A DNA stretch of 64,000 nt from VRUE01 sp963747765 (GCA_963747765.1 CAVVGH010000008.1:124001-188000); one strand, 5' to 3'; counted from the first letter of the stretch, positions 51,270 to 60,637 are shown. The notes: a model not told the origin generated them from the letters alone. Numbers and translations: made by a program.

Positions 51270-51348
51270 TCCCCTCGTCACATTTGGCCCCTAGCGTGCG
51301 GTCGGGCCCTCTGGCGGCCCATCTGGCCAACGACGAAGGGAGAGCGAG

Positions 51349-51717
51349 ATGCGGGTGCGAAAGGCGCGTGTGGTTCCGGCGGTCGCAGCGATCGCGGCGG
51401 TTGGTGCCCTGATGGTGACCGGCTGCGGCGGCTCGAACGACGACGGCGAAACGACCCCGGCCTCCGAGAACGCCGCCGCCACGAGCAAGAGCGGCGATTC
51501 GATGAAGGACGAATCGGGCGCGATGAAGGACAAGTCCGGCGCCATGAAGGACGAAGGCAGCGCCATGAAGGACAAGTCCGGCGCGATGAAGGACGAAGGT
51601 AGCGCCATGAAGGACGAATCGGGCGCGATGAAGGACAAGTCCGGCGCCATGAAGGACGAATCCGGCGCCATGAAGGACGAAGGCTCCTACTCCGGCGGCG
51701 ACCACATGGGTGGCTGA
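51349..51717 (+). CDS. Lipoprotein with heptad MKDESGA repeats
   Basis: The 122-aa product has a signal peptide and lipobox VTGC (Cys about 25), then a short linker. About nine tandem copies of a 7-residue unit (S)GAMKDE/K follow, with alternating Glu and Lys, ending YSGGDHMGG. The repeats are encoded by 21-bp tandem units (51499-51681), so the copy number may vary between strains. Heptads of MKDKSGA with alternating charges could form an extended helix or coiled coil. Metal binding by the Met/His tail is conceivable; the function is unknown. Confidence 0.75.
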   Translation: MRVRKARVVPAVAAIAAVGALMVTGCGGSNDDGETTPASENAAATSKSGDSMKDESGAMKDKSGAMKDEGSAMKDKSGAMKDEGSAMKDESGAMKDKSGAMKDESGAMKDEGSYSGGDHMGG

Positions 51718-51772
51718 TCGCGCCCAGCGCAGGCGTTATCTCCACGTAATCCCGAGCTGCCAAGGTTGAGGC

Positions 51773-53527
51773 ATGGCACTGCTGGTCCTCTTCGGGTTCG
51801 TCGCCGGCGCCGCGACCGCGCTCTCGCCGTGCGTGCTGCCGGTCCTGCCGATCGCGCTCTCCGCCGGTGCGACCGGCGGCCGGCGGCGGCCGCTCGGGAT
51901 CGTCGCCGGCCTGGCCGTCTCCTTCACGTTCGCGACGGTCGCGCTCGTCTACGTGATCTCGGCGCTCGGGCTGCCGGACAGCCTGCTGCGCACGCTGGCG
52001 ATCGCGGTCCTGATCGCCTTCGGCGTCTCGCTGATGATCCCGCCGCTCGCGGCGCGGATCGAGGCGACGATGAGCCGCTTTGCCGGTCGCGCCGGAGTGA
52101 GGAGCGGCGGGGACGGCTTCTGGTCGGGGACCGCGGTGGGCGCCAGCCTCGGGTTGGTCTACGCGCCGTGCGCCGGCCCGATCCTCGCCGGGGTGATCAC
52201 CGTCTCGGCGTCGCAGCCGTTCACGGCCGGCCGGCTTGCGGTTGCGCTGAGCTACGGCGTCGGCTCCGCCGCCGTCCTCTACCTGCTGATGCTCGGCGGC
52301 CGGCGCCTGATCGCGCCGCTCGCGCGGCGCGGCATCGGCCTCCAGGTCGCGATGGGGGCGGTGATGGTCGCGGTCGCTCTGGCGATGCTCGGCAACTACG
52401 ACATCAGGTTCCAGAACGCGATCGCCAGCGATCTCCCCAGCTTCCTCGTCACACCCTCGAAGTCGCTCGAGGAAAGCTCGGCCGCGCGCCGGGGACTGGC
52501 CGACGTTCGCGGCGGCTCGGGTGGCGGCATCGGCGAGGCGACCGCCGAAGCGGCGCCGCGGTCCGCGACGGGAACCGGCAAGCCGTCCGGTCTGCCGGTG
52601 CTGGGGGCCGCGCCGGAATTCACCGACACGCAGGACTGGTTCAACACGTCGGGCGGCATGCCGCTCAAGCTGCGCTCGTTGCGTGGCCGGGTGGTGCTGG
52701 TCGACTTCTGGACCTACAGCTGCATCAACTGCCTGCGGACGCTGCCCTACCTGACCGCCTGGGACAGGCGCTACCGCAGGGACGGCCTGACGATCGTCGG
52801 CGTCCACTCACCCGAGTTCCCGTTCGAGAAAGACTCCGGCAACGTCGCTGAGGCGATCCAGCGCAACGGGATCGAATACCCGGTGGCGCAGGACAACGAC
52901 CTGGCCAACTTCACCGCATACGGGACCGAATACTGGCCGGCCGAGTACTTCGTCGACGCTCGGGGGCAGGTTCGCTACGTGCACTTCGGCGAGGGCGAAT
53001 ACGGCGAGAAAGAGAAGGTCATCCGCGAGCTGCTGGCCGAAGCCGGGAGCCGGGTGGGGGCCGGCGAGTCCAGCGCCAAGGGGATCGAAGCCTCGAGCGG
53101 GGTGACGACGCCGGAGAGCTATCTGGGCTCGCTGCGCGCGGACCGCTTCGTCAACGGGACGATCGTCCCGGGGGAGCACGATTTCGGTCGCCCCGGACAG
53201 CCGCCCCCCAACCAGCTCGCCTACAGCGGTCGCTGGAAGATCGCGCCGGAGTCGGCGACCGCCGCGGATGGGTCGCTTGAGCTCTCCTTCGGCGCCCGCC
53301 GGGTCTATCTGGTGCTCGGCTCGCCTGGCCATGCCCGCCAGGTCCGCGTACTGCTTGACGGTAGGCCGATCCCCGACCGCCTGGCCGGCTCCGACATCCA
53401 CAACGGCACGGTCACCGTCGACGGACAGCGCCTCTACTCGCTCGTCGACCTGCCGCGGGTCGAGCACCACGTCCTGCGCCTGCTTCCCGAACCGGGGGTG
53501 ATGGGCTATGCCTTCACCTTCGGCTGA
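51773..53527 (+). CDS. dipZ: DipZ: CcdA-like membrane domain fused to TlpA-like thioredoxin and C-terminal sandwich
   Basis: DipZ moves electrons across the membrane to extracytoplasmic thiols. The 584-aa product has a CcdA domain with six or seven helices and the redox cysteines C20 (LSPCVLPVLP) and Cys in YAPCAGPILAGV. A linker (about 225-275) leads to a thioredoxin-like domain with C317/C320 in WTYSCINCLRTLPYL. A C-terminal beta-sandwich, carbohydrate-binding-like (LELSFGARRVYLVLGSPGHA), completes the mycobacterial DipZ order. ATG 51773 follows AGGTTGAGGC. It complements the DsbA/TlpA genes at 13.2-14.2 kb. Confidence 0.93.
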   Translation: MALLVLFGFVAGAATALSPCVLPVLPIALSAGATGGRRRPLGIVAGLAVSFTFATVALVYVISALGLPDSLLRTLAIAVLIAFGVSLMIPPLAARIEATMSRFAGRAGVRSGGDGFWSGTAVGASLGLVYAPCAGPILAGVITVSASQPFTAGRLAVALSYGVGSAAVLYLLMLGGRRLIAPLARRGIGLQVAMGAVMVAVALAMLGNYDIRFQNAIASDLPSFLVTPSKSLEESSAARRGLADVRGGSGGGIGEATAEAAPRSATGTGKPSGLPVLGAAPEFTDTQDWFNTSGGMPLKLRSLRGRVVLVDFWTYSCINCLRTLPYLTAWDRRYRRDGLTIVGVHSPEFPFEKDSGNVAEAIQRNGIEYPVAQDNDLANFTAYGTEYWPAEYFVDARGQVRYVHFGEGEYGEKEKVIRELLAEAGSRVGAGESSAKGIEASSGVTTPESYLGSLRADRFVNGTIVPGEHDFGRPGQPPPNQLAYSGRWKIAPESATAADGSLELSFGARRVYLVLGSPGHARQVRVLLDGRPIPDRLAGSDIHNGTVTVDGQRLYSLVDLPRVEHHVLRLLPEPGVMGYAFTFG

Positions 53528-53597
53528 GCAGGGCCGTGCCGTCAGGCGGCCACGCGTCGCCGCCGATTGGCGGCGGGCCGCGGCGGGCCGGGGGACA

Positions 53598-54314
53598 ATG
53601 GGGGACGTGAGCGAGGAGCCGCGCGGCACAGTGCTGGTCGTCGACGACGAGCCGACGATCGTCGAGGTCGTCGGCCGCTACATCGAGCGCGCCGGCTTCG
53701 CGGTGCGCAGCGCCGGCGACGGCCCCGAGGCGGTGCGGCTGGCGACCCTGCACCCGCCCGACCTCGTCGTGCTCGACGTCATGCTGCCCGGCTTCGACGG
53801 GATCGAGGTGATGCGGCGGCTGCACGAGGGTGAGGGGGAGCGCACGCCGGTGATCCTGCTGACCGCGCGCGGCGAGGAGTCAGACCGGCTGGTCGGGCTG
53901 CGCCACGGTGCCGATGACTACGTCGTCAAGCCGTTCTCGCCGGCCGAGCTGGTCGCCCGGATCGAGGCGGTGCTGCGCCGCACCTCGCCGCCGGCCGCCG
54001 AGGCGGCACCGGCGGAGCCGATCGAGCACGGACCGCTGCGGATCGATCCGGCCAGCCGGACCGTGACGCTGGCGGGCGAGGAGGTGTCGCTGACCCAGCG
54101 CGAGTTCGACCTCCTCGCGCACCTCGCTGCCCACCCCGGGCAGGTCTTCTCGCGCGACCAGCTGATGGAGGCGGTCTGGGACTTCTCCTTCTTCACCGAC
54201 ACCAGCACCGTCACCGTCCACGTCCGCCGCCTGCGCGCCAAGCTCGGCGACGACCCTTCCGAACCGCGCTTCGTCGAGACCGTGTGGGGCGTCGGCTACA
54301 GGTTCAGGCCATGA
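53598..54314 (+). CDS. OmpR/PhoB-family response regulator
   Basis: The 238-aa product has a receiver domain (VLVVDDEPTIVEVV, phosphoacceptor D60 in VVLDVMLPGFDG, Thr in LLTARGEESD, Lys in DDYVVKPFSPAEL). A winged helix follows (SLTQREFDLLAHLAAHPGQV, then VTVHVRRLRAKLGDDPSEPR and VWGVGYRF). ATG 53598 was chosen because the upstream part lacks family similarity. Its stop overlaps the start of the sensor kinase. Confidence 0.93.
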   Translation: MGDVSEEPRGTVLVVDDEPTIVEVVGRYIERAGFAVRSAGDGPEAVRLATLHPPDLVVLDVMLPGFDGIEVMRRLHEGEGERTPVILLTARGEESDRLVGLRHGADDYVVKPFSPAELVARIEAVLRRTSPPAAEAAPAEPIEHGPLRIDPASRTVTLAGEEVSLTQREFDLLAHLAAHPGQVFSRDQLMEAVWDFSFFTDTSTVTVHVRRLRAKLGDDPSEPRFVETVWGVGYRFRP

Positions 54315-55165
54315 GGCGCTCGCTCCTCATCGCGATCGCAGCGGCGCTGGCCGGTGCCGCCGCGGTCACCGTGCCGCACAAAATGGGCTGGCCGCAGATC
54401 GCGCTGGTCGCGCTGGCGATCGGTGGCGGCGCGCTCGCCGCCTGGCTGGCGACCAGCCTGGTGATCGAGGACCGCTCGCGGCGCCAGGTCGAGGCGGCCC
54501 GGCGCCGCCTCGTCGCCTCGGTCTCCCACGACCTGCGCACGCCGCTCGCCTCGCTGCGCCTGCTGGTCGAGTCGATCGACGACGGCGTGGTGACGGGTGA
54601 GACGCGCGATCGCTACCTGGGCGAGATCCGCACCCACGTGGCGGCGCTCAGCGGCCTGATCGACGACCTCTTCGAGCTCTCGCGGATCGAGGCCGGCGAC
54701 ATCGCCTGGACGATGGGCCGGGTCGAGTTGCGCGAGCTGGTGGGAGACACGGTGGCCGCGATGCGGGCGCCGGCCGCGGCGCGCGGGGTGGCGCTCGCGG
54801 CGGAGTTGCCGGCGCACGACCTGGTGGCGCGGGCGAACGCCGAGAAGGTGCAGCGCGTCCTCTTCAACCTGATCCAGAACGCGATCCGCCACACGCCGGC
54901 GGACGGCAGCGTCACGGTGCGGGCGCAGACGGCGCCCGGCGGCGTCCAGGTCGAGGTGGCGGACGATGGCGAGGGGATCCCGCCCGGCGAGAGCCGCCGC
55001 GTCTTCGACGCCTTCTACCGCGGCGATGAGGGAGGCGGGACGGACCCGGACGGCGCCGGCCTCGGCCTCGCCATCTCCCGCGCGATCGTCGAGGCCCACG
55101 GCGGCCGGATCTGGCTCGAAGAGGCCGCCCCCGGCACCTGCGTCCGCTTCACCCTGCAGGGCTAG
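54311..55165 (+). CDS. Sensor histidine kinase, HisKA/HATPase
   Basis: The 284-aa kinase is coupled to the response regulator (ATGA). It has two N-terminal membrane helices (SLLIAIAAALAGAAAVTV; IALVALAIGGGALAAWLA) with only a few residues between, so it lacks an extracellular sensor domain. Phosphoacceptor H73 lies in SVSHDLRTPLASLR. The HATPase has an N box (FNLIQNAIRHTPADG), G1 (VADDGEGIPPGE) and G2 (GLGLAISRAIVEAHGG). It is followed directly by repeat copy E. Confidence 0.93.
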   Translation: MRRSLLIAIAAALAGAAAVTVPHKMGWPQIALVALAIGGGALAAWLATSLVIEDRSRRQVEAARRRLVASVSHDLRTPLASLRLLVESIDDGVVTGETRDRYLGEIRTHVAALSGLIDDLFELSRIEAGDIAWTMGRVELRELVGDTVAAMRAPAAARGVALAAELPAHDLVARANAEKVQRVLFNLIQNAIRHTPADGSVTVRAQTAPGGVQVEVADDGEGIPPGESRRVFDAFYRGDEGGGTDPDGAGLGLAISRAIVEAHGGRIWLEEAAPGTCVRFTLQG

Positions 55166-55167
55166 CG

Positions 55168-56042
55168 GATCTCCCCGAACGTTCCACCCGAAACCCCGAG
55201 CCGATGCTGCGATCACCAACTCGACCTCAAGCCTTGGGCACGTGCTGAGCCCCACCGCCGTCACGCCGGGCGAGAAATCGCCGCCTGTGGCCCAAAAGTC
55301 GCCCGGCGCTGGGAGTTCCCACGAACTTCTCCACGCGGGGCGATAAATGGTCGGATATGGCCCATAAGTCGCCCGCCGCTGGGAGTTCCCCTGAAATCCT
55401 TCGACGCGGGGCGAGAAATCGCCGCAGGTGTGTATCCGGTTGGCTCAGGGCTGCCCGCCCCCAACGCGCCGCTCAGGCCACACCGCTCAAGGCCGAGCGG
55501 TCCATCCGTTCCCGACCTTCCCCGCCTCTTTCGTCGCTGAGCTTGAAATCCCAAGCCCTCTGGCTCTCTGACGAGAAGCGCGGAGATGGCCACGGGACCC
55601 AAGAGAACACCTCGTTGACCGATGGAGATCCCCGGACCCGAAACGAACACTTCGCCGATTGATGAAGAGAGAGACAGCCCCTCCCTGTTTGCCCTCCTAC
55701 TTGCAGGTATGGAGGGCAAACAGGGAGGGGCCGCAGGGCCCAGGCGGTCAGGGGCTACGGGCGTCGTTTCGCGAGGGCCAAGAGGATGAGGGGCTTCGGG
55801 GGAGGCGTTATCGCGACTGGCGCAGCCGAAGAAGGCAGGATCGAGGCGGACACGAGCTCCGTTCGCTCTTTGTGTCGCAGAGCGGTACAAATGACGAACG
55901 GAGCGGCTGGAATCTCCTGGGCGAGACTCCGTTCGCTCTTTGTGTCGCAGAGCGGTACAAATGACGAACGGAGCGGCTGGGGGGACCTGGGCAAAGCGGA
56001 TGCGCAACATCGCGGCATATGGCCCAAAGATCGCCCGCCGTT
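55168..56042. repeat. Palindrome-rich repeat element, copy E (longest)
   Basis: About 875 bp of non-coding DNA, inverted relative to copy A and matching it over most of its length with scattered substitutions and small indels. Order: CCCCGAACGTTCCACCC end; three GGGCGA...TCGCCC palindromic modules with connecting GCTGGGAGTTCCC (55264-55306, about 55333-55376 and 55405-55424). Then a shared middle (55430-55660), the terminal hairpin (about 55675-55731), two 47-bp CTCCGTTCG units (about 55857-55903, 55927-55973) and a last GGGCGA-type end at 56030. No gene is supported inside. Confidence 0.87.
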
Positions 56043-56071
56043 GACTTCAGGTGATCGCGGGGTCCGCTGAC

Positions 56072-57217
56072 TCAGCAGCCGAGCTGGCGGGCGATCACCA
56101 TCTGCTGCACCTCGTCGGTGCCCTCGCCGATCGTGAGGATCTTGGCATCGCGGTAGAAGCGGCAGACGGGGTACTCCTCGATGTAGCCGTAGCCGCCGTG
56201 GATCTGCACCGCCTCCTCGGTGGCGCGCACCGCGAGCCGGCCGGTGATCAGCTTCGCCTGGGCGGCGGTGAGGGTGAACGACTTGCCCGCGTCCTTCTCC
56301 AGCGCGGCGCGCCAGGTGAGCAGCCGGGCCGCCTCGATCTGGGCCGAGAGATCGGCGATCTTGCCCTGGATCGCCTGGAACTTGGAGATCGCCTGGCCGA
56401 AGGCCCGGCGCTCCTTGGCGTAGGCAATCGCCTCGTCGAGCGCCCCCTGGGCCAGCCCGACGCCCATCGCGGCGACGCCGATCCGCCCCCCGTCGAGGAT
56501 GTGGAGGAAGTTCTTGAAGCCGTCGCCGCGGCGGCCGAGCAGGTTGGACTCCGGGACCCGGCAGTCGTCGAAGGAGAGCGGGCGGGTGTCGGAGGCGTTC
56601 CAACCCATCTTGCGGTAGGGCTCGCCGGGCTCGTAGCCGGGCGTGCCGTTGGGGACGATCAGGTTGGAGATCTCCTTGCGGCCGTTGCCGCCCCCGGTCA
56701 TCGCGGTGATCGTCACGCAGCCGGAGATCTCGGTGCCCGAGTTGGTGATGAACTGCTTGGCGCCGTCGATCGCCCACTCGCCATCCTCGAGCTTCGCGGT
56801 CGTCCGCACGTTGCCGGCGTCCGAGCCCGCCTCGGGCTCGGTCAGGCCGAAGGCGGCAAGCCGCTTGCCGCTGCACAGCTGCGGCAGCCACTCCTGCTTC
56901 TGCTCGTCGGTCCCCCACAGGTAGATCGGCGTCGTCCCCAGCGAGGTGTGAGCCGCCATCGTGATGCAGACCGAGGAGTCGATGCGCGCCAGCTCTTCGA
57001 CGGCGAGCGCGTAGGAGAGGGCGTCCGCGCCGCCACCCCCGTACTCCTGCGGGAAGGGGATGCCCATCAATCCGAGCTCACCCATCTTCGCGACGATCTC
57101 GTACGGGAAGGACTTCGTCCGGTCCAGCTCCTCCGCCACCGGCGCGACCTCCGCCCGGGCGAACTCGCGCACCGTGTCGCGCAACAGCCGCTGCTCGTCG
57201 CTCAGCTCAAAGTCCAC
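56072..57217 (-). CDS. Acyl-CoA dehydrogenase
   Basis: The FAD enzyme oxidises an acyl-CoA to the enoyl-CoA. From GTG 57217 (VDFELSDEQRLLRDTVREFA) the product is 381 aa, the normal length. It shows AFGLTEPEAGSDAGNVRTTA (FAD/acyl binding), FITNSGTEISG, the C-terminal FAD-binding helix region AVQIHGGYGYIEEYPVCRFY and ILTIGEGTDEVQ with the catalytic-base Glu of IxEGT. An upstream in-frame extension reads through a hairpin region and is not part of the protein. Substrate chain length cannot be judged; branched-chain or short-chain acyl-CoA fits the neighbouring mutase and thiolase. Confidence 0.92.
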   Translation of the reverse strand: MDFELSDEQRLLRDTVREFARAEVAPVAEELDRTKSFPYEIVAKMGELGLMGIPFPQEYGGGGADALSYALAVEELARIDSSVCITMAAHTSLGTTPIYLWGTDEQKQEWLPQLCSGKRLAAFGLTEPEAGSDAGNVRTTAKLEDGEWAIDGAKQFITNSGTEISGCVTITAMTGGGNGRKEISNLIVPNGTPGYEPGEPYRKMGWNASDTRPLSFDDCRVPESNLLGRRGDGFKNFLHILDGGRIGVAAMGVGLAQGALDEAIAYAKERRAFGQAISKFQAIQGKIADLSAQIEAARLLTWRAALEKDAGKSFTLTAAQAKLITGRLAVRATEEAVQIHGGYGYIEEYPVCRFYRDAKILTIGEGTDEVQQMVIARQLGC

Positions 57218-57241
57218 GGTCGGGAGCCTAGTCGGCTGGTG

Positions 57242-57349
57242 AGGAGGCGCGGATGCCCCCTCCAACGGAAACTTAGGGACCCCGCCTGAGCCTCCAGCGA
57301 CGAACCGGCTGCGCAACGGTTTCCGGGGGAGGGGGCATCCGCGCCTCCT
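57242..57349. terminator. Large perfect inverted repeat between aldehyde dehydrogenase and acyl-CoA dehydrogenase genes
   Basis: Arms 57242-57263 and 57328-57349 are exact 22-bp complements. CGGAAAC/GTTTCCG inside extends the pairing with a loop of about 46 nt. It fills most of the 133-bp gap between the two minus-strand genes and starts at the aldehyde dehydrogenase stop. It may terminate or attenuate read-through. Confidence 0.7.
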
Positions 57350-57350
57350 C

Positions 57351-58787
57351 CTACAGCTGCAGGCTCTTGACCTGCAGCAGCTCCTCGATCGCGTAGCGGC
57401 CGTTCTCGCGACCGTGGCCGGACTGCTTGTAGCCGCCGAAGGGAGCGAGCGGGTTGAAGGCGCCGCCGTTGATCTCGATCTGGCCGGTGCGGATGCGACG
57501 CGCGACGCCGATCGCGCGGTCGGTGTCCGCCGACCAGACGCCGCCGGCCAGGCCGTAGACGGTGTCGTTGGCGATTCGCACGGCGTCGTCCTCGTCGGCG
57601 TACGGCTGGATGACCAGCACCGGGCCGAAGATCTCCTCCTGGGCGATCGTCATCTCTGGCGTCACCTCGGAGAAGACGGTGGGGCGGACGAAGTAGCCGG
57701 TCTCGAGTCCCTGCGGCGGCGCGGCGCCACCGGTCAGCAGCTTCGCCCCCTCGGCCTCGCCCTTCTCGATGTAGCCCCGGACGCGCTCGCGCTGGGTGTT
57801 GGAGACCAGCGGGCCGAGCCGCGTCGATTCCTCGAGCGGATCGCCGGGGGTGAAGCTCTCGGCGGCGCCGGTCGCGATCTCCTCCGCCTCGCCGAGCCTC
57901 TCGCGGGGCACCAGCATGCGAGTCAGCGCGCTGCAGGTCTGACCCGAGTTGAGGAAACACTTGGCGACGCCGTCGGGGACGGCCCTCGCGAGGTCGGCGT
58001 CGTCGAGGATCACGTTGGGCGACTTGCCGCCGAGCTCCATGGCGACCGGCTTGACCGTTGCCGAGGCGAGCTCGGAGACGCGCCGCCCGGCCCGGGTCGA
58101 GCCGGTGAAGGAGACCATGTCGACGCCGGGATGGCCGGCGATCGCCTCGCCCACCACCGGCCCGGTGCCGGTGATCAGGTTGAAGACCCCGGCGGGGAGG
58201 CCGGCGGCCTCGATCACCTCGGCGAGGATGAAGGCGTTGAGCGGCACCACCTCGCTCGGCTTCAGGACCACGGTGCAGCCGGCGGCCAGCGCCGGCGCGA
58301 CCTTGGCCGCGATCTGGTTGAGCGGGTAGTTCCACGGCGTGATCGCGCCCAGCACGCCAACCGGCTCGCGCAGCACCCGCGAGTTGCCGATCTCCTCTTC
58401 CCAGGCAACCTCTTCCATCAGCTTCGGCATCGCCGCGAATTGGCCGGTCGGCAGGCCGGCCTGGATGATCTTGCTCAGCTTCAGCGGCATGCCCAGCTCC
58501 TGGGTGATCGTCGCTGCGATCTCGTCGGAGCGCTCACCGAGCCCGGCGGCGATCGCCTCCAGGTATCCGGCGCGCTCCTCGCGCGAGGTCTGCGACCACG
58601 AGTCGAAGGCATCGCGGGCGGCGCGCACGGCGAGGTCGGCGTCCTCCGGCGTGCAGGCCGGGATCGTGGCCATGATCTCCTCGGTGGTCGAGTTGACCAC
58701 CTCAAGCGTCTCGCCACCCTGCGGTTCGACCCACTCGCCCGCGATGAAAACCTTGTCCTTTGCCTGAATCTGTGCCGCCGTGGCCAT
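57351..58787 (-). CDS. NAD(P)-dependent aldehyde dehydrogenase
   Basis: The 478-aa product from ATG 58787 is preceded by AGGAGGAGC. It shows GAITPWNYPLNQIAAKVAPA, LKPSEVVPLNAF, the NAD-binding FTGSTRAGRRV, catalytic Glu in MELGGKSPNVIL and catalytic Cys in CFLNSGQTCSALTRM. EEIFGPVLVIQPY and NPLAPFGGYKQSG lie near the C-terminus. Full-length ALDH-superfamily member; the exact aldehyde is not predictable. It precedes the acyl-CoA dehydrogenase on the same strand. Confidence 0.93.
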   Translation of the reverse strand: MATAAQIQAKDKVFIAGEWVEPQGGETLEVVNSTTEEIMATIPACTPEDADLAVRAARDAFDSWSQTSREERAGYLEAIAAGLGERSDEIAATITQELGMPLKLSKIIQAGLPTGQFAAMPKLMEEVAWEEEIGNSRVLREPVGVLGAITPWNYPLNQIAAKVAPALAAGCTVVLKPSEVVPLNAFILAEVIEAAGLPAGVFNLITGTGPVVGEAIAGHPGVDMVSFTGSTRAGRRVSELASATVKPVAMELGGKSPNVILDDADLARAVPDGVAKCFLNSGQTCSALTRMLVPRERLGEAEEIATGAAESFTPGDPLEESTRLGPLVSNTQRERVRGYIEKGEAEGAKLLTGGAAPPQGLETGYFVRPTVFSEVTPEMTIAQEEIFGPVLVIQPYADEDDAVRIANDTVYGLAGGVWSADTDRAIGVARRIRTGQIEINGGAFNPLAPFGGYKQSGHGRENGRYAIEELLQVKSLQL

Positions 58788-58865
58788 CTTGCTCCTCCTG
58801 ATCGTCGCCGGCCCGTTCGTCGCCTTCGAAGTCCACCACAACCATAGGGACAGCCGGCAACCCGC

Positions 58866-59030
58866 CCGGGCACGACCCCCAATCTGACCCACCCAAGGGC
58901 CGTGATGGCGACCCTCAATCAGACCTACCCCGGGGCCCCTTGGTGCCTGTCCCCAGCCCGACTCACCGCGGGATCGTGGCGGTGACCCTCACTCCGACCC
59001 ACCCGGGGCCCATGGTGACTGTCCCACTCC
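58866..59030. repeat. Three imperfect intergenic repeats (GACCCTCA..CCGACCCACCC motif)
   Basis: Between the aldehyde dehydrogenase start and the pepA end, a stretch reading GACCCTCAnTCnGACCnACC then CGGGGCCC(A/C)nTGGTG occurs at about 58910 and 58984. A shorter version is near 58873. The first two copies are about 74 bp apart and also share a trailing TGTCCC. There is no gene in 58788-59071; the function of the repeats is unknown. Confidence 0.55.
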
Positions 59031-59071
59031 ACCGCGCCGAAACCCAGGGTGGCCGGGGGCGGTGGGTCGGG

Positions 59072-60511
59072 TCAGCGCGTCGAGAGGGCGCGCGCCAGCT
59101 CGACCAGGAGGCGAACGCCATAGCCGCTGGCGCCCGTGCCGGTGTAGGGGCGCCCCACGTCCCAGGCTGTGCCGGCGATGTCGACATGGGCCCACGGGGT
59201 CTCGCCCACGAACTCCTCGAGGAAGGAGCCGGCGTAGATGGTCCCGGCCTTGCGCTTCGCCGAGGAGTTGGTGAGGTCGGCGACCGTCCCCTTGGTGAGC
59301 TCCTTGTACTCGGGGTGGAGGGGCAGGCGCCAGACCAGCTCGCCGGTGCTCGCGCCCGCCGCCTGGACCGCGGCCGCCAGCGCGTCGTCGTTTGCGATGA
59401 CGGCGGCGTAGGTCGATCCGAGCGCGACGAGCACCGCGCCGGTCAGGGTTGCGAGGTCGACGACTCGATCGGCGCCCAGCTCGACGGCGTAGGAGAGGGC
59501 GTCGGCGAGGATCAGCCGCCCCTCGGCGTCGGTGTTGTTGACCTCGACCGTCTTGCCGTTGTACTGGGTGACGATGTCGCCGGGCTTGATCGCCGTGCCG
59601 GAGGGCATGTTCTCGGTGGCCGGCACGACCGCGACGAGGTCGACTGGGAGGCCCAGCTCGGCGATCGCCGCGACCGCCTCGAGCACCGCCGCGGCGCCCG
59701 ACATGTCCATCTTCATCTCCTCCATGCCCGCCGACGGCTTGATCGAGATTCCGCCGGTGTCGAAGGTGACGCCCTTGCCGACCAGGCCCAGCGTGGGCCC
59801 GGATCCGGCGCCCCGGTAGCGGAGCACGATCAGCTTCGGCTCCTCGGCTGTCCCCTGGCTGACGGCGACGAGGCCGCCCATCTTCTTGGCGGCGATCTCC
59901 TCGCGACCCAGCACCTCGACCGCGAGCGCGCCGGCGCCGGCGGCGATCTCTTCGGCGCGGCCCGCGAGGTGGGAAGGCGTGGCGACGTTGGAGGGGAGAC
60001 TCTGCAGGTCCCGGGCGCGGTTCTGCGCTTCGGCGCAGACGCGGGCGGCCTGGGCGGCGTCGGCGAGGGCCGGCGGCGCCAGCAGCGTCAGCGACTCGAT
60101 CGGGGGCGTGGGTGGGTTCTCGGGATCGCTGCTGCGGAAGCGGTCGAAGCGGTAGGCGCCGAGGATCGTGCCGGTGACCAGGGCCGCCGCGGTTGCCTCG
60201 TCCTGCTTGGAATCGGGCAGGAGCCACGCAAGCGAGGTCACGTCCAGCCGGGCGGCCTCCTGGGCGACCAGCGCGGCGGCGACACGAGCCCGCTCGGCGT
60301 CCATCTCGTCGCGGGGGCCGAGGCCGACGGCCAGCGCCCGTGCGGGGTGCTCGGGGTGCAGCAGGCTCAGCTTCTTGAACGCAGCTTTCGCGTCGGCGGC
60401 ACCCGCTGCGCCCGCCAGCTCGGCCGGCAGGGCCTCGCCGTCGAACAGACCGACGGCGAGCAGATTGGCCTCCGCCTCGGCAATATCAAGCTGTCCAATC
60501 TCGACCCTCAT
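59072..60511 (-). CDS. pepA: Leucyl aminopeptidase (M17)
   Basis: This cytosolic dinuclear-metal aminopeptidase is 479 aa from ATG 60511 (MRVEIGQLDIAEAEAN). Metal ligands and catalytic residues are visible in VGKGVTFDTGGISIKPSAGM, MKMDMSGAAAVLEAV and the M17 signature NNTDAEGRLILADALSY; DLATLTGAVLVALG follows. The N-terminal domain is poorly conserved, as usual. It diverges from the thiolase gene with 126 bp between. The in-frame extension upstream to 60538 is not needed. Confidence 0.94.
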   Translation of the reverse strand: MRVEIGQLDIAEAEANLLAVGLFDGEALPAELAGAAGAADAKAAFKKLSLLHPEHPARALAVGLGPRDEMDAERARVAAALVAQEAARLDVTSLAWLLPDSKQDEATAAALVTGTILGAYRFDRFRSSDPENPPTPPIESLTLLAPPALADAAQAARVCAEAQNRARDLQSLPSNVATPSHLAGRAEEIAAGAGALAVEVLGREEIAAKKMGGLVAVSQGTAEEPKLIVLRYRGAGSGPTLGLVGKGVTFDTGGISIKPSAGMEEMKMDMSGAAAVLEAVAAIAELGLPVDLVAVVPATENMPSGTAIKPGDIVTQYNGKTVEVNNTDAEGRLILADALSYAVELGADRVVDLATLTGAVLVALGSTYAAVIANDDALAAAVQAAGASTGELVWRLPLHPEYKELTKGTVADLTNSSAKRKAGTIYAGSFLEEFVGETPWAHVDIAGTAWDVGRPYTGTGASGYGVRLLVELARALSTR

Positions 60512-60637
60512 CGAGCGCGAGTCTATGACGTTGCCCACTTCGGCCGGGAGGAGCTCGCGCTATCGTTTCCGGTGGGCCAGGCGGCCCTCCTCTATCGAGC
60601 CGAGATCCGGCATAACCACTAGAAGAAAGGCAGCCCA

